Assembly (NCBI RefSeq): GCF_040546685.1
Contig: NZ_JBEPOH010000001.1
Location: 496,001-560,000, forward strand
From: Variovorax sp. OAS795
Lineage (GTDB): Bacteria; Pseudomonadota; Gammaproteobacteria; Burkholderiales; Burkholderiaceae_C
DNA: 64,000 nucleotides
Direction: 5' to 3'
A program made the translations under genes and the position numbers. The notes beneath the pieces are model-generated. The model was not told the origin of the DNA. It was given only the letters and a program-made list of their open reading frames with translations, and searched no databases. This document shows, piece by piece, positions 37,182 through 45,043 of the stretch (position 1 is its first letter; every line of letters begins with the position of its first letter).

Positions 37182-37239
37182 GGCCGAAGGACGCAATTGA
37201 CCGTGCAACACCTTCGGCCATATTCCCGAAGTTGCACGG
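37182..37239 (-). promoter_or_regulatory. Alternative hairpins downstream of the Mn2+ riboswitch
   Basis: Two mutually exclusive stems. One pairs 37231-37239 with 37201-37209 (nine perfect pairs, CCGTGCAAC type). The other pairs 37211-37219 with 37182-37190 (nine perfect pairs, GGCCGAAGG type). The second would sit directly against the ribosome-binding site. This is an expression-platform layout. Confidence 0.65.
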
Positions 37240-37350
37240 TCAAAGGTCTCGCCAGGTGAATCACTGCACGCGCCATGTCCCGAGTGGGGCAGGACAAGTC
37301 TGTTGACGCGGGCCCTTCTCGCGGTGGAAGGCGGCTACTCCCCAATGACC
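37238..37350 (-). ncRNA. yybP-ykoY (Mn2+) riboswitch
   Basis: On the minus strand the conserved blocks occur in order: P1 GGTCA, GGGGAGTAGCC, then GCGTCAACAGACT, and finally GGCGAGACCTTTG followed by the P1 partner TGACC. These are the invariant parts of the yybP-ykoY aptamer, which binds Mn2+ where two helical legs meet. It lies in the 5' leader of a TMEM165-family exporter. Binding is expected to switch the exporter on. Confidence 0.93.
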
Positions 37351-37356
37351 GGCGGG

Positions 37357-37362
37357 ATTGTA
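37357..37362 (-). promoter_or_regulatory. -10 element of the Mn2+ riboswitch transcript
   Basis: TACAAT on the minus strand, six bases before the first base of aptamer helix P1. No good -35 is seen. Confidence 0.5.
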
Positions 37363-37453
37363 CCTGCCACGCCCGCCTTGCCCGCGGGGCTGGGTGAGCG
37401 TGCGCTTGCTTTCCCTGGTTTTTGAAGCCCTACAGGAAGCAGCAAAATCCTGC

Positions 37454-37480
37454 TTGCATTTCGCATATTTCACCCATAAT
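37454..37480 (+). promoter_or_regulatory. Candidate promoter of the RRM gene
   Basis: TTGCAT (37454-37459) and CATAAT (37475-37480) with a short 15-base spacer in an AT-rich patch. It would give an untranslated leader of about 130 bases, in keeping with cold-induced RRM genes. I see nothing else in 37363-37617 beyond this leader. Confidence 0.4.
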
Positions 37481-37617
37481 GCACGAGCCTCCCTCTTCAT
37501 TTTGCCGGGAGGAAGTTCGGTGATCGGTCAGTTTCGCGCGACTCGACGGCTCTATGGTTGAGTGATGCTTTCGGGACTCCATCGCTTTTCTTGCTATGTG
37601 TTTATAGGAGTCCCTTG

Positions 37618-38244
37618 ATGGGCAACAAACTGTACGTCGGCAACCTGCCCTACTCGGTGCGCGACGGTGATCTCGAACAGGCTTTTGGACAATTCGGCTC
37701 GGTGACCAGTGCCAAGGTCATGATGGAACGCGACACGGGCCGCTCGAAGGGCTTTGGCTTCGTCGAAATGGGCAGCGACGCGGAAGCGCAGGCCGCGATC
37801 AACGGCATGAACGGCCAGCCCCTGGGCGGCCGCAGCGTCGTCGTCAATGAAGCACGCCCGATGGAAGCGCGTCCCCCGCGCAGCGGCGGCTACGGCGGCG
37901 GCGGTGGTGGTTATGGCGGTGGTGGTGGCGGTGGCTACGGCGGTGGAGGTGGCGGCTACGGAGGTGGCGGGGATCGCAGCGGCGGCGGTGGCGGCTACGG
38001 AGGTGGCGGGGATCGCAGCGGCGGCGGTGGCGGCTACGGCGGCGGTGGCGGCGATCGCAGCGGCGGTGGTGGTGGCCGCTCCGGCGGTGGCGGCGGCTAC
38101 GGCGGCGGTGGTGGTGGCCGCAGTGGCGGCGGCGGCGGTGGTGGCGACGGCGGTTTCCGCAGCCCCTACGGCGCGGGCCCCCGCGGCGGTGGCCGCTCCG
38201 GCGGTGGCGGCGGGTATGGCGGCGGTGGAAACAGCGGCTACTGA
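37618..38244 (+). CDS. Glycine-rich RRM RNA-binding protein
   Basis: 208 aa. One RRM (residues 1-80) with RNP2 KLYVGNLPYSV and RNP1 SKGFGFVEM, followed by about 120 residues made almost entirely of Gly with Tyr, Arg, Ser and Asp (GGYGGGG, DRSGGGG units). Such proteins are RNA chaperones, often cold-induced, and the tail can drive self-association. The ATG at 37618 has AGGAG seven bases upstream; an upstream frame from 37558 lacks family similarity. The tail is longer than in typical bacterial Rbp proteins and contains tandem DNA repeats. Confidence 0.93.
   Translation: MGNKLYVGNLPYSVRDGDLEQAFGQFGSVTSAKVMMERDTGRSKGFGFVEMGSDAEAQAAINGMNGQPLGGRSVVVNEARPMEARPPRSGGYGGGGGGYGGGGGGGYGGGGGGYGGGGDRSGGGGGYGGGGDRSGGGGGYGGGGGDRSGGGGGRSGGGGGYGGGGGGRSGGGGGGGDGGFRSPYGAGPRGGGRSGGGGGYGGGGNSGY
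37951..38028 (+). repeat. Two identical 39-bp tandem repeats in the RRM gene
   Basis: Bases 37951-37989 and 37990-38028 are identical and encode a 13-residue unit (Gly-Gly-Tyr-Gly-Gly-Gly-Gly-Asp-Arg-Ser plus Gly). A third, diverged 42-bp copy follows. The period is a multiple of three, so copy number can change without a frameshift. Confidence 0.85.
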
Positions 38245-38270
38245 GCCCCGCGCGCGAGCGCACTGAGGCA

Positions 38271-38295
38271 AAAGGCTCCTTCGGGAGCCTTTTTC
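38271..38295. terminator. Intrinsic terminator between the RRM and SDR genes
   Basis: A 9-bp perfect stem AAAGGCTCC / GGAGCCTTT with a TTCG tetraloop, followed by T's on the plus strand and preceded by A's, so it may serve both convergent genes. Confidence 0.9.
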
Positions 38296-38329
38296 ATTGG
38301 GGGCAATCGCTGCGCCGGCCGCGCAAGGC

Positions 38330-39112
38330 TCAGCTTTCGCCGCTGCGCTTCTTGCGTCCGCGGCCCTGCACGCCGCGGTCGAGCACGGCGTTCGGCAGCA
38401 TGCGCATCAGCTTTGCGATCACGCCCATCTGCCACGGGATCACGCGGTAGCTGGTACCGGCCTCGATGGCGCGCAGCGCCTGCGCCGCAAAGTCGTCGGC
38501 ATTCATGAGAAAGGGCATGCCGTAGCGGTTGCCCTGGGTCAGCGGCGTGTCGATGTAGCCCGGGCACAGCGTGACGACCTTGACGCCGCTGTCGTACAGC
38601 TCGCCGCGCAGGCTCTCGCAGTACGCGACCACGCCGGCCTTGCTCGCGCAATAGGCCCCGTGCCCCGGAAGACCCCGGATGGATGCCACGCTCGCGATGC
38701 CGACCAGCCGGCCGCTGCCGCGTTGCCGCATGGCCGCCACGAAGGGGTGGAAAGTGGCCATCAGGCCCACGTTGTTGGTGGCGAAGGTCCGGGCCATCAC
38801 GTCGATGTCCTCGCGCTCCGCCGTGTCGACGCCCACGCTGATGCCGGCGTTGGCGATCACCACGTCGGGCAGGCCCTGGCGTTCGATGCAGGCGGCGGCG
38901 GCGGAAAGGATGCTCTCCGTCTGGGCCACGTCCGCGCCATAAATCTGGTAGCGGGCTGGATCCAGCTGGCGGGCGGTGGCCCAGGCTTCGATCTCCCCCG
39001 TGCGCCGCGCGACCAGCGCCAGCCGGTAGCCTGCCTGGTAGAAGCGCGCGGCCAGGGCCTGGCCGATGCCGCTCGATGCGCCCGTGATGAAGACCAGCGG
39101 CGATGTGCTCAT
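38330..39112 (-). CDS. Short-chain dehydrogenase/reductase
   Basis: 260 aa classical SDR: cofactor loop TGASSGIG, NAG in VVIANAGISVG, catalytic Ser in GIASVASI and YxxxK in YCASKAG. The C-terminus is basic (RGRKKRSGES). No substrate can be inferred. It lies 32 bases downstream of lptC on the same strand, so it may be read through from the kdsD-kdsC-lptC operon, in the place where lptA would normally be expected. The ATG at 39112 is chosen over 39148 because MSTSPLVFITGAS is the normal family N-terminus. Confidence 0.9.
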   Translation of the reverse strand: MSTSPLVFITGASSGIGQALAARFYQAGYRLALVARRTGEIEAWATARQLDPARYQIYGADVAQTESILSAAAACIERQGLPDVVIANAGISVGVDTAEREDIDVMARTFATNNVGLMATFHPFVAAMRQRGSGRLVGIASVASIRGLPGHGAYCASKAGVVAYCESLRGELYDSGVKVVTLCPGYIDTPLTQGNRYGMPFLMNADDFAAQALRAIEAGTSYRVIPWQMGVIAKLMRMLPNAVLDRGVQGRGRKKRSGES

Positions 39113-39144
39113 GCGCGTGAAGTCTTCCGGCTGGCGTGTGTTTT

Positions 39145-39789
39145 TCAACGCGGTTTGCCCGCCGCGGCCGCCGCGGAGGGAATCAGCACGCCGCGCACCC
39201 GGCCGGTGAGGTTGGCGACGCCGCTCAGGTTGTCGTAGTCGAGGTTGTCGGCGGTGAACTGGTCGGTTCCGCGGATGAGCGTGACCGGCTTGTTCGATGT
39301 CACACGCTCGGTATCGAGGAAGGCGTGCAGGAAGTCGCCGCGGAATTCCAGCCGCGGCGTGCCCTTGCCGGTCGGCCCCACGACGGGATCGCGGATGACG
39401 ATGGCGTTGCCGAAGAGCTGGATCTCGCTGCCATCGGAGTTCGACACGCCCCGGTTGGCCGTGGCGTGGGTGGTGTAGCCCTGAGGGGAAACCGAGCGCA
39501 TGCGCACGTTGTCGACCTCGACGGTGTCGGTATCGGGGTAGTGGCGGCCTTCCTTGCCGTGCAGCTCGCTGCGCAGGTCGCCGTTGGGCAGGAAGTTCTT
39601 GATCACGAAGTTGCGCATGAAATAGTCGGGCTCATGCGTGGGCGCGGCCTTGGCGGTGGGTTCGAGCAACTTGGGTGCGTTGCGCACCAGCCAGTAGGTG
39701 CCGAGCGCCACCGCGGCCGTGAGGATGATGGGCAGGTAGATCGTGCCGCGATCGAGCACGTCGCGCACAAGGTTCCAGGCGCCCTTCAT
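39145..39789 (-). CDS. lptC: LPS export protein LptC
   Basis: 214 aa. A single N-terminal membrane helix (YLPIILTAAVALGTYWLV) anchors a periplasmic beta-jellyroll (about 55-195; DYFMRNFVIKNFLPNGDLRSELHG) that passes lipopolysaccharide from LptBFG to LptA. The ATG overlaps the kdsC stop by four bases. Length is close to the E. coli protein (191 aa). Confidence 0.93.
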   Translation of the reverse strand: MKGAWNLVRDVLDRGTIYLPIILTAAVALGTYWLVRNAPKLLEPTAKAAPTHEPDYFMRNFVIKNFLPNGDLRSELHGKEGRHYPDTDTVEVDNVRMRSVSPQGYTTHATANRGVSNSDGSEIQLFGNAIVIRDPVVGPTGKGTPRLEFRGDFLHAFLDTERVTSNKPVTLIRGTDQFTADNLDYDNLSGVANLTGRVRGVLIPSAAAAAGKPR

Positions 39790-40334
39790 TGCCTGGGACC
39801 CCGGGCGGTATCGAGGAGGCGGCTGTACTGGCCGGAGGCCGTTAGCAACAGGTCGCAGAATTCGCGCGCCGCGCCTTCGCCGCCGCGTGCGCGGGTGACG
39901 TAGTTGACGGCGTCGCGCACCTCGAAGTGCGCATTGGCCGGCGCCGCCGAGAAGCCGGCGCGCGCCAGCACCGGCAGGTCGGGCCAGTCGTCGCCGATCG
40001 CAGCCGCCTGGTGCCAGCCGAAGCCCAGTTGCCCCAGCATGGCTTCGGCCGCGGGCAGCTTGTCTTCGGTGCCGTAGCGCACATGCTCGATGCCCAGCGC
40101 CTCGAGCCGCACGCGCAGCGGCTTCGAGTCGCGCCCGGTGATCACCGCGGGCGTGATGCCGGCCAGGCGCAGCAGCTTGAGGCCGTAGCCGTCGAGGATG
40201 CTGAAGCGCTTGAGCGTTTCGCCATGCTCGGTGAAATACACGCCGCCGTCGGTCAGCACGCCGTCGATGTCGAAGAAGGCGATGCGCACGTCCTGCGCGG
40301 CGAGCAAGGTCTCGGCCTGGAAGTCGAGCGGCAT
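39786..40334 (-). CDS. kdsC: 3-deoxy-D-manno-octulosonate 8-phosphate phosphatase
   Basis: 182 aa HAD-family phosphatase that releases Kdo from Kdo 8-phosphate. Catalytic motif FDIDGVLTDGG near the N-terminus, the lysine-containing region EDKLPAAEAML and the metal-binding GDDWPDLPVL are present. Lacks a cap domain, as expected for the C0 tetrameric group. Overlaps kdsD by one base and lptC by four. Confidence 0.95.
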   Translation of the reverse strand: MPLDFQAETLLAAQDVRIAFFDIDGVLTDGGVYFTEHGETLKRFSILDGYGLKLLRLAGITPAVITGRDSKPLRVRLEALGIEHVRYGTEDKLPAAEAMLGQLGFGWHQAAAIGDDWPDLPVLARAGFSAAPANAHFEVRDAVNYVTRARGGEGAAREFCDLLLTASGQYSRLLDTARGPRQ

Positions 40335-41332
40335 CAGATGACCTTCGCGCGCATCAGGTCGTTGATGCTGAGCGCGCCGATCAGCTGCCCCGCGGCATCG
40401 ACGATGAGCACGCTGGTGATGCGGTGCTCTTCCATCAGCTCGGCCGCCTCGACCGCCAGCGCGTCGGCGCGCAGCGTGCGCGGGCCGGGATGCATCACGT
40501 CGGCGGCCGTCAGGCCGCGCAGGTCGCCGCCGGTCTCGACCTGGCGGCGCAGGTCGCCGTCGGTGAAGATGCCGATGGCCCGGCCTTCGGCATCGACCAC
40601 CGCCGTGGCGCCCAGGCCCTTGGAGCTCATCTCGCGCATCAGTTCGCTCAGCGAGGCGGTGGGCGCGACGCGGGGCACTTCGTCGCCCGAGCGCATCACG
40701 TCGGCCACGTGGGTGAGCAGCTTGCGGCCCAGCGCGCCGCCGGGGTGGGAGCGTGCGAAGTCTTCGGAGCCGAAGCCGCGCGCATCGAGCAGCGCCACCG
40801 CCAGCGCGTCGCCCATCGCCATCTGGGCGGTAGTGCTCGCGGTGGGGGCGAGGTTCAGCGGGCAGGCCTCCTTGGCAACGCCGGCGTCGATCACGATGTC
40901 GGCGTGGCGCGCCAGGGTGGAATCGATGCGGCCGGTCATGGCGATCAGCGGCACGCCCTGGCGCTTGACCACCGGCAGGATCACGGTGAGCTCGTCGACC
41001 TCGCCGCTGTTGGAGATGGCCAGCACCAGGTCGACCGGCTTGATCATGCCGAGATCGCCATGGCTGGCCTCGGCCGGGTGGACGAACATGGCGGGCGTTC
41101 CCGTGGAGGCGAGGGTGGCGGCGATCTTGCGGCCCACATGGCCGCTCTTGCCCATGCCCATGACGACCACGCGCCCGCGCACTTCGAGGACCTTGCGCAC
41201 GGCGTCGACAAAGCTCGGGCCGACGCGCGCCTTGAGGCCGAGCACCGCGTCGGACTCGATGTCGAAGGTGGCTCGCGCGCGCGCAAGAATCGCGTCGGCG
41301 TCGACCACGGGGGGCAGGGGAGCAGAACTCAT
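40334..41332 (-). CDS. kdsD: D-arabinose 5-phosphate isomerase
   Basis: 332 aa. Converts ribulose 5-phosphate to arabinose 5-phosphate, the first step to Kdo. N-terminal SIS domain (VMGMGKSGHVGRKIAATLAS, AISNSGEVDEL) followed by two CBS domains (about 205-260 and 275-330; GIFTDGDLRRQ, GALSINDLMRA). Normal length. First gene of the kdsD-kdsC-lptC operon and divergent from the CPA2 antiporter. Confidence 0.95.
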   Translation of the reverse strand: MSSAPLPPVVDADAILARARATFDIESDAVLGLKARVGPSFVDAVRKVLEVRGRVVVMGMGKSGHVGRKIAATLASTGTPAMFVHPAEASHGDLGMIKPVDLVLAISNSGEVDELTVILPVVKRQGVPLIAMTGRIDSTLARHADIVIDAGVAKEACPLNLAPTASTTAQMAMGDALAVALLDARGFGSEDFARSHPGGALGRKLLTHVADVMRSGDEVPRVAPTASLSELMREMSSKGLGATAVVDAEGRAIGIFTDGDLRRQVETGGDLRGLTAADVMHPGPRTLRADALAVEAAELMEEHRITSVLIVDAAGQLIGALSINDLMRAKVI

Positions 41333-41419
41333 CGCCGGATTTTACGGGGCGCCCGGTTTGGCCGGCCATGGTGCGAAAGCGGCCCGCGCGAGGCATGGAC
41401 ATTGCTCTAGCATCAGACC

Positions 41420-43405
41420 ATGTCTTCGTTCGATCTCACGCTGATGTATTTGCTGGCCGCGGTGATCGGCGTGGTGGTCTGCCGCTCGCTGAAACTGCCG
41501 CCGATGCTGGGCTATCTCACGGCCGGCATTCTCATCGGCCCGCATGCGCTGGCATTGGCGCAGAACTCCGAAGCCATACGCCACCTGGGCGAGTTCGGCG
41601 TGGTGTTCCTGATGTTCGTGATCGGGCTGGAGTTCAGCCTGCCCAAGCTGCGGGCCATGCGCAAGCACGTGTTCGGCCTGGGCCTGCTGCAGGTGCTGCT
41701 GACGATGACCATCGCCACCGCCGGAGCGCTGCTGATCGCCTCCCAGCTCCCGCCGGCCTGGCGGCTCGGGTGGCAGACGGCGCTGGCCCTGTCGGGCGCG
41801 CTGACCATGAGCAGCACCGCCATCGTCGTCAAGCTGATGGCCGAGCGGCTCGAGCTGGAAAGCGAACACGGCCGGCGCGTGATGGGCGTGCTGCTGTTCC
41901 AGGATCTGGCCGTGGTGCCGCTGCTGGTGCTGATCCCGGCGCTCGGCGCACCGCCCGAAGCGCTGGCCAAGGCCATCGGCTTCGCGATGGTGAAGGCCAC
42001 CTTGCTGATCGGCGTGCTGCTCTACGGGGGGCCGCGCATCATGCGGTGGTGGCTCACGCTGGTGGCCCGCCGGCGCAGCGAAGAGCTTTTCATCCTGAAC
42101 GTGCTGCTGATCACGCTCGGCCTGGCCTGGCTGACCGAACTGGCCGGGCTGAGCCTGGCGCTGGGTGCCTTCATCGCCGGCATGCTGGTTTCGGAGACCG
42201 AATACAAGCACCAGGTCGAAACCGACATCCGGCCTTTCCACGACGTGCTGCTGGGCCTGTTCTTCATCACGGTCGGCATGTCGCTCGACTGGCACATCGT
42301 GGTGGACCGCTGGGCGCTGGTGGCCGTGCTGCTGCTGCTGCCGCTCGCGTTCAAGCTCGCGCTGGTGACGGTGCTGGCGCGGCTCCTGGGCGCCACCTCG
42401 GGCGTGTCGCTGCGCACCGGCCTCTACCTGGCGCAGGCCGGCGAGTTCGGATTCGTGCTGCTGGCGCTGGCGCAGGAGCGCAGCCTGCTGCCGCCCTGGC
42501 TGGCCAATCCGGTGCTGGCCTCGATGGTGCTGTCGATGCTGGCCACGCCGTTCATCGTGATGTACACCAACGCCATCGTGCGCAAGCTGGTGGCGAGCGA
42601 CTGGCTCCAGCAGTCGCTGCAGATGACCAGCATCGCGCGCAAGACCATCAACACCGCGCAGCACGTGATCATCTGCGGCTACGGCCGCTGCGGGCAGAAC
42701 CTGGCCCGCATCCTGGAGCATGAGGGCATTCCGTACATGGCGCTGGACCTCGACCCCGACCGTGTGCGGCAGGCGGCGGCGGCCGGCGACTCGGTGGTGT
42801 TCGGCGACGCGGCGCGCCTGCAGGCGCTGATGGCCGCGGGCCTGGCGCGCGCCAGTGCCGTGGTCGTGACCTATCTCGACGTGCCGGGCGCCATGAAGGT
42901 GCTGGCCAACACCCGCGCCCATGCGCCCCAGGTGCCGGTGATCGTGCGCACGCAGGACGACCACGACCTGGAAAAGCTGCAGGCCGCCGGGGCGACCGAA
43001 GTGGTGCCCGAGGCCATCGAGGGTTCGCTGATGCTCGCGAGCCATGCGCTCGCGCTCGTGGGCGTGCCGATGCGGCGCGTGATCCGCGTGGTGCAGGACC
43101 AGCGCGACGCGCGCTACAACCTGCTGCGCGGCTACTTCCACGGCGCCGACGACGACAACGCCGACGAGATCGACCACGAGCGGCTCAACACCTTCACGCT
43201 CACACCGGGCGCGCGCGCGGTGGGGCAGACGCTGGCAAGGGTGGCACTGGAACCGCTGGGCGTGCGGGTTGCCAGCCTGCGGCGCCAGAACGGCCAGGCC
43301 CAGGTGCTGACCCAGGATACGGTGCTGAGCGACGGCGACACCCTGGTGCTGTCCGGCAAGCCGGCGGCGCTGGCGGTTGCCATCGAGCGGCTGCAAAAAG
43401 GCTAG
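41420..43405 (+). CDS. CPA2-family cation:proton antiporter with RCK domains
   Basis: 661 aa. About 12 membrane helices form the Na+/H+-exchanger fold (residues 1-385; VFLMFVIGLEFSLPKLR is typical of the Kef/Yba branch). A TrkA_N/RCK domain follows (HVIICGYGRCGQNLARILEH, about 415-530), then a TrkA_C domain (about 575-655). It moves K+ or Na+ against H+ under control of NAD(H) or nucleotides. Similar to KefB/KefC/YbaL; which is the true counterpart cannot be told, and no KefF/KefG partner is adjacent. Confidence 0.9.
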   Translation: MSSFDLTLMYLLAAVIGVVVCRSLKLPPMLGYLTAGILIGPHALALAQNSEAIRHLGEFGVVFLMFVIGLEFSLPKLRAMRKHVFGLGLLQVLLTMTIATAGALLIASQLPPAWRLGWQTALALSGALTMSSTAIVVKLMAERLELESEHGRRVMGVLLFQDLAVVPLLVLIPALGAPPEALAKAIGFAMVKATLLIGVLLYGGPRIMRWWLTLVARRRSEELFILNVLLITLGLAWLTELAGLSLALGAFIAGMLVSETEYKHQVETDIRPFHDVLLGLFFITVGMSLDWHIVVDRWALVAVLLLLPLAFKLALVTVLARLLGATSGVSLRTGLYLAQAGEFGFVLLALAQERSLLPPWLANPVLASMVLSMLATPFIVMYTNAIVRKLVASDWLQQSLQMTSIARKTINTAQHVIICGYGRCGQNLARILEHEGIPYMALDLDPDRVRQAAAAGDSVVFGDAARLQALMAAGLARASAVVVTYLDVPGAMKVLANTRAHAPQVPVIVRTQDDHDLEKLQAAGATEVVPEAIEGSLMLASHALALVGVPMRRVIRVVQDQRDARYNLLRGYFHGADDDNADEIDHERLNTFTLTPGARAVGQTLARVALEPLGVRVASLRRQNGQAQVLTQDTVLSDGDTLVLSGKPAALAVAIERLQKG

Positions 43406-43455
43406 GTCACCGTCGACGCCGACCGAGCACGGAGCGCCCGCGGCCGGCTGGCGGA

Positions 43456-44400
43456 TCAGTTGATCAGCGTGGGATTGCGCTTTTCTTCTTCGAGCCGCTG
43501 CTGCCGGCGCACGGCCTCGCATTGCGCGTGCGGCTTGTATTCGGGCTTGGCGCATTGCGCGGCCATGCACTGGGCCTTGGCGATGAAGTTGCGGTCGCCG
43601 CAGAGGGCCAGAGGATCGGCGGAGGCCGGGGCGGCCTGGGACGGCGGTGGCGTTGTTGCGGCGGCGGCCGGTGCGGACTCCGACGCACCGGGTTGCGGTG
43701 CTGCCGGGGTTGCCGGCTTGCGCGGCTTGCTGGCGGCGGTCGATGGCGGCTTGAGGTTGGTCGCGGTCGCGGCAGGGCCCTGCGGCGTGGCGTCCGGCGG
43801 AGGCGGCATCTCCACCGGGGCAGGAGGTTCCGGCACGGCCGCCATCGCCGGCTCGGGCAAAGGCGGGGGCGCTGCGGGAGCCGCGGCCGGCGCCGGGGCT
43901 TCGGCTTCCTCGGCCGGCTTGTCGGTCCCGTAGCCATGCCAGCCGGCCACGATCATGAGCAGCGCCGCGACGAGCAACAGCAGCCACAGCCAGTTGACCC
44001 GCGCGTGCCACGGCTTTGGGGCCGCCACGCGGGGAGCCCGCGGCGTCCTGGGCCTGGGCGCTTTCCTGGCCCTGGGCTCGCGAGGCGGCGAAGCCGGGCG
44101 CCTCAGGCGGGCGAGGGCAGCCATGATGGATTTCTCGTCCCCCGGCAATGCGGCGCCTGCAGTCGCCATGGCTGCGGCCGGCATCCCGCTACCGAAAAGC
44201 CCTCCGGGAATGGCGGGTGCACGCAGCTGCGCCGGCGCCGTGGTGGCCCACTCGCGATCCAACCTGCTGTCCGGACCGTTCGACGACGGGATTGATGCGG
44301 CGCCGGCCGCCAGCTTGCCGCCGCAGTGCTTGCAGAAATTCGCGCCCTCGCGGTTTTCCGTGCTGCATGCCGGACAGATCAAGGCCATTGCGACTGACAT
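43456..44400 (-). CDS. Zinc-ribbon membrane protein with Pro/Ala-rich tail
   Basis: 314 aa, not a named family. An N-terminal double CxxC ribbon (CPACSTEN...FCKHCGG) is followed by a basic segment, one membrane helix (VNWLWLLLLVAALLMIVAGW, about 136-155), a long Pro/Ala-rich spacer, and a C-terminal cysteine cluster (LCGDRNFIAKAQCMAAQCAKPEYKPHAQCEAV). Predicted topology: ribbon in the cytoplasm, Cys-rich tail in the periplasm. The layout recalls cell-envelope sensors but no function is assigned. Start could be 44400 or the Met at 44388. Confidence 0.75.
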   Translation of the reverse strand: MSVAMALICPACSTENREGANFCKHCGGKLAAGAASIPSSNGPDSRLDREWATTAPAQLRAPAIPGGLFGSGMPAAAMATAGAALPGDEKSIMAALARLRRPASPPREPRARKAPRPRTPRAPRVAAPKPWHARVNWLWLLLLVAALLMIVAGWHGYGTDKPAEEAEAPAPAAAPAAPPPLPEPAMAAVPEPPAPVEMPPPPDATPQGPAATATNLKPPSTAASKPRKPATPAAPQPGASESAPAAAATTPPPSQAAPASADPLALCGDRNFIAKAQCMAAQCAKPEYKPHAQCEAVRRQQRLEEEKRNPTLIN

Positions 44401-44489
44401 CTACGAAAAACGGGGGACGATGGTTGGGGAACGGACCCGGCGCGCTGCCAAGCTCCGCGTTGCAGGCGAAAACGGCGAGCCGGGTGCTG

Positions 44490-44951
44490 TCAGGTGACGG
44501 CGACGCGCTTGGACCGGTGCGCCATGCGCTTGGCGATCACCGCACCGAGGCCCATCGCAACCTCGAGCGCGAGGTTGGGCTGCCGGTTCGACATTTCGGA
44601 GAAACGGACGGCCGTGAGGCGCCAGACACGGCCGGCGCCGGTAACCACCACGTGCGCCGAATGCGGTTCGCGCGAGAAGAAGGAACCTTCGCCCACCACC
44701 GACCCCGGCATGAGCACGGCCAGCTTCATCTGGTCCTTGCTGCTCACGCGGTGCACGCTGATGGCGCCGCTCTCGAGAAAATACACCGAGCGGTCGTGCG
44801 TGCCCTGCTCCATGAGGACGTCGCCGACCCCCGTCGTGATGGGCTGCAGGTAGCCCGCCAGGGTTTCCCACTGCTGTACGTTGAGCGTCAACGCGAAGGC
44901 GTCGTTGCTGGTGTTGTCCGCGATGGCGCGGCTCAGGTTCTGGATGGACAT
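44490..44951 (-). CDS. Cyclic-nucleotide-binding-domain protein
   Basis: 153 aa consisting almost only of a cNMP-binding/CAP-like beta-barrel (about 25-130; GDVLMEQGTHDRSVYFLESGAISVHR, GSVVGEGSFFSREPHSAHVVVTGAGRVWRL). No helix-turn-helix follows, so it is not a Crp-type transcription factor on its own; it may be a sensor or adaptor. Ligand unknown. Monocistronic as far as can be seen. Confidence 0.85.
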   Translation of the reverse strand: MSIQNLSRAIADNTSNDAFALTLNVQQWETLAGYLQPITTGVGDVLMEQGTHDRSVYFLESGAISVHRVSSKDQMKLAVLMPGSVVGEGSFFSREPHSAHVVVTGAGRVWRLTAVRFSEMSNRQPNLALEVAMGLGAVIAKRMAHRSKRVAVT

Positions 44952-45043
44952 GTGCTTTTCTCGACCCCCGCATCTGTGCCGAAGTATCCGCGAAGGGCGC
45001 GGTTCTCGGCTACAACTCTTTACGTTTTTCGGGCCGGCTGTCT

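Noticed and set aside
37163..37345. N-terminal extension of the TMEM165 protein
   Set aside because: The extra 61 codons run through the riboswitch and lack membrane character.
37951..38130. Tandem repeats mistaken for a CRISPR array
   Set aside because: The repeats are in-frame, contiguous and without unique spacers; no cas genes nearby.
37594..38271. Ala/Thr-rich frames within the glycine-tail region on both strands
   Set aside because: Out-of-frame readings of the GGC/GGT repeat; the RRM frame is clearly the coding one.
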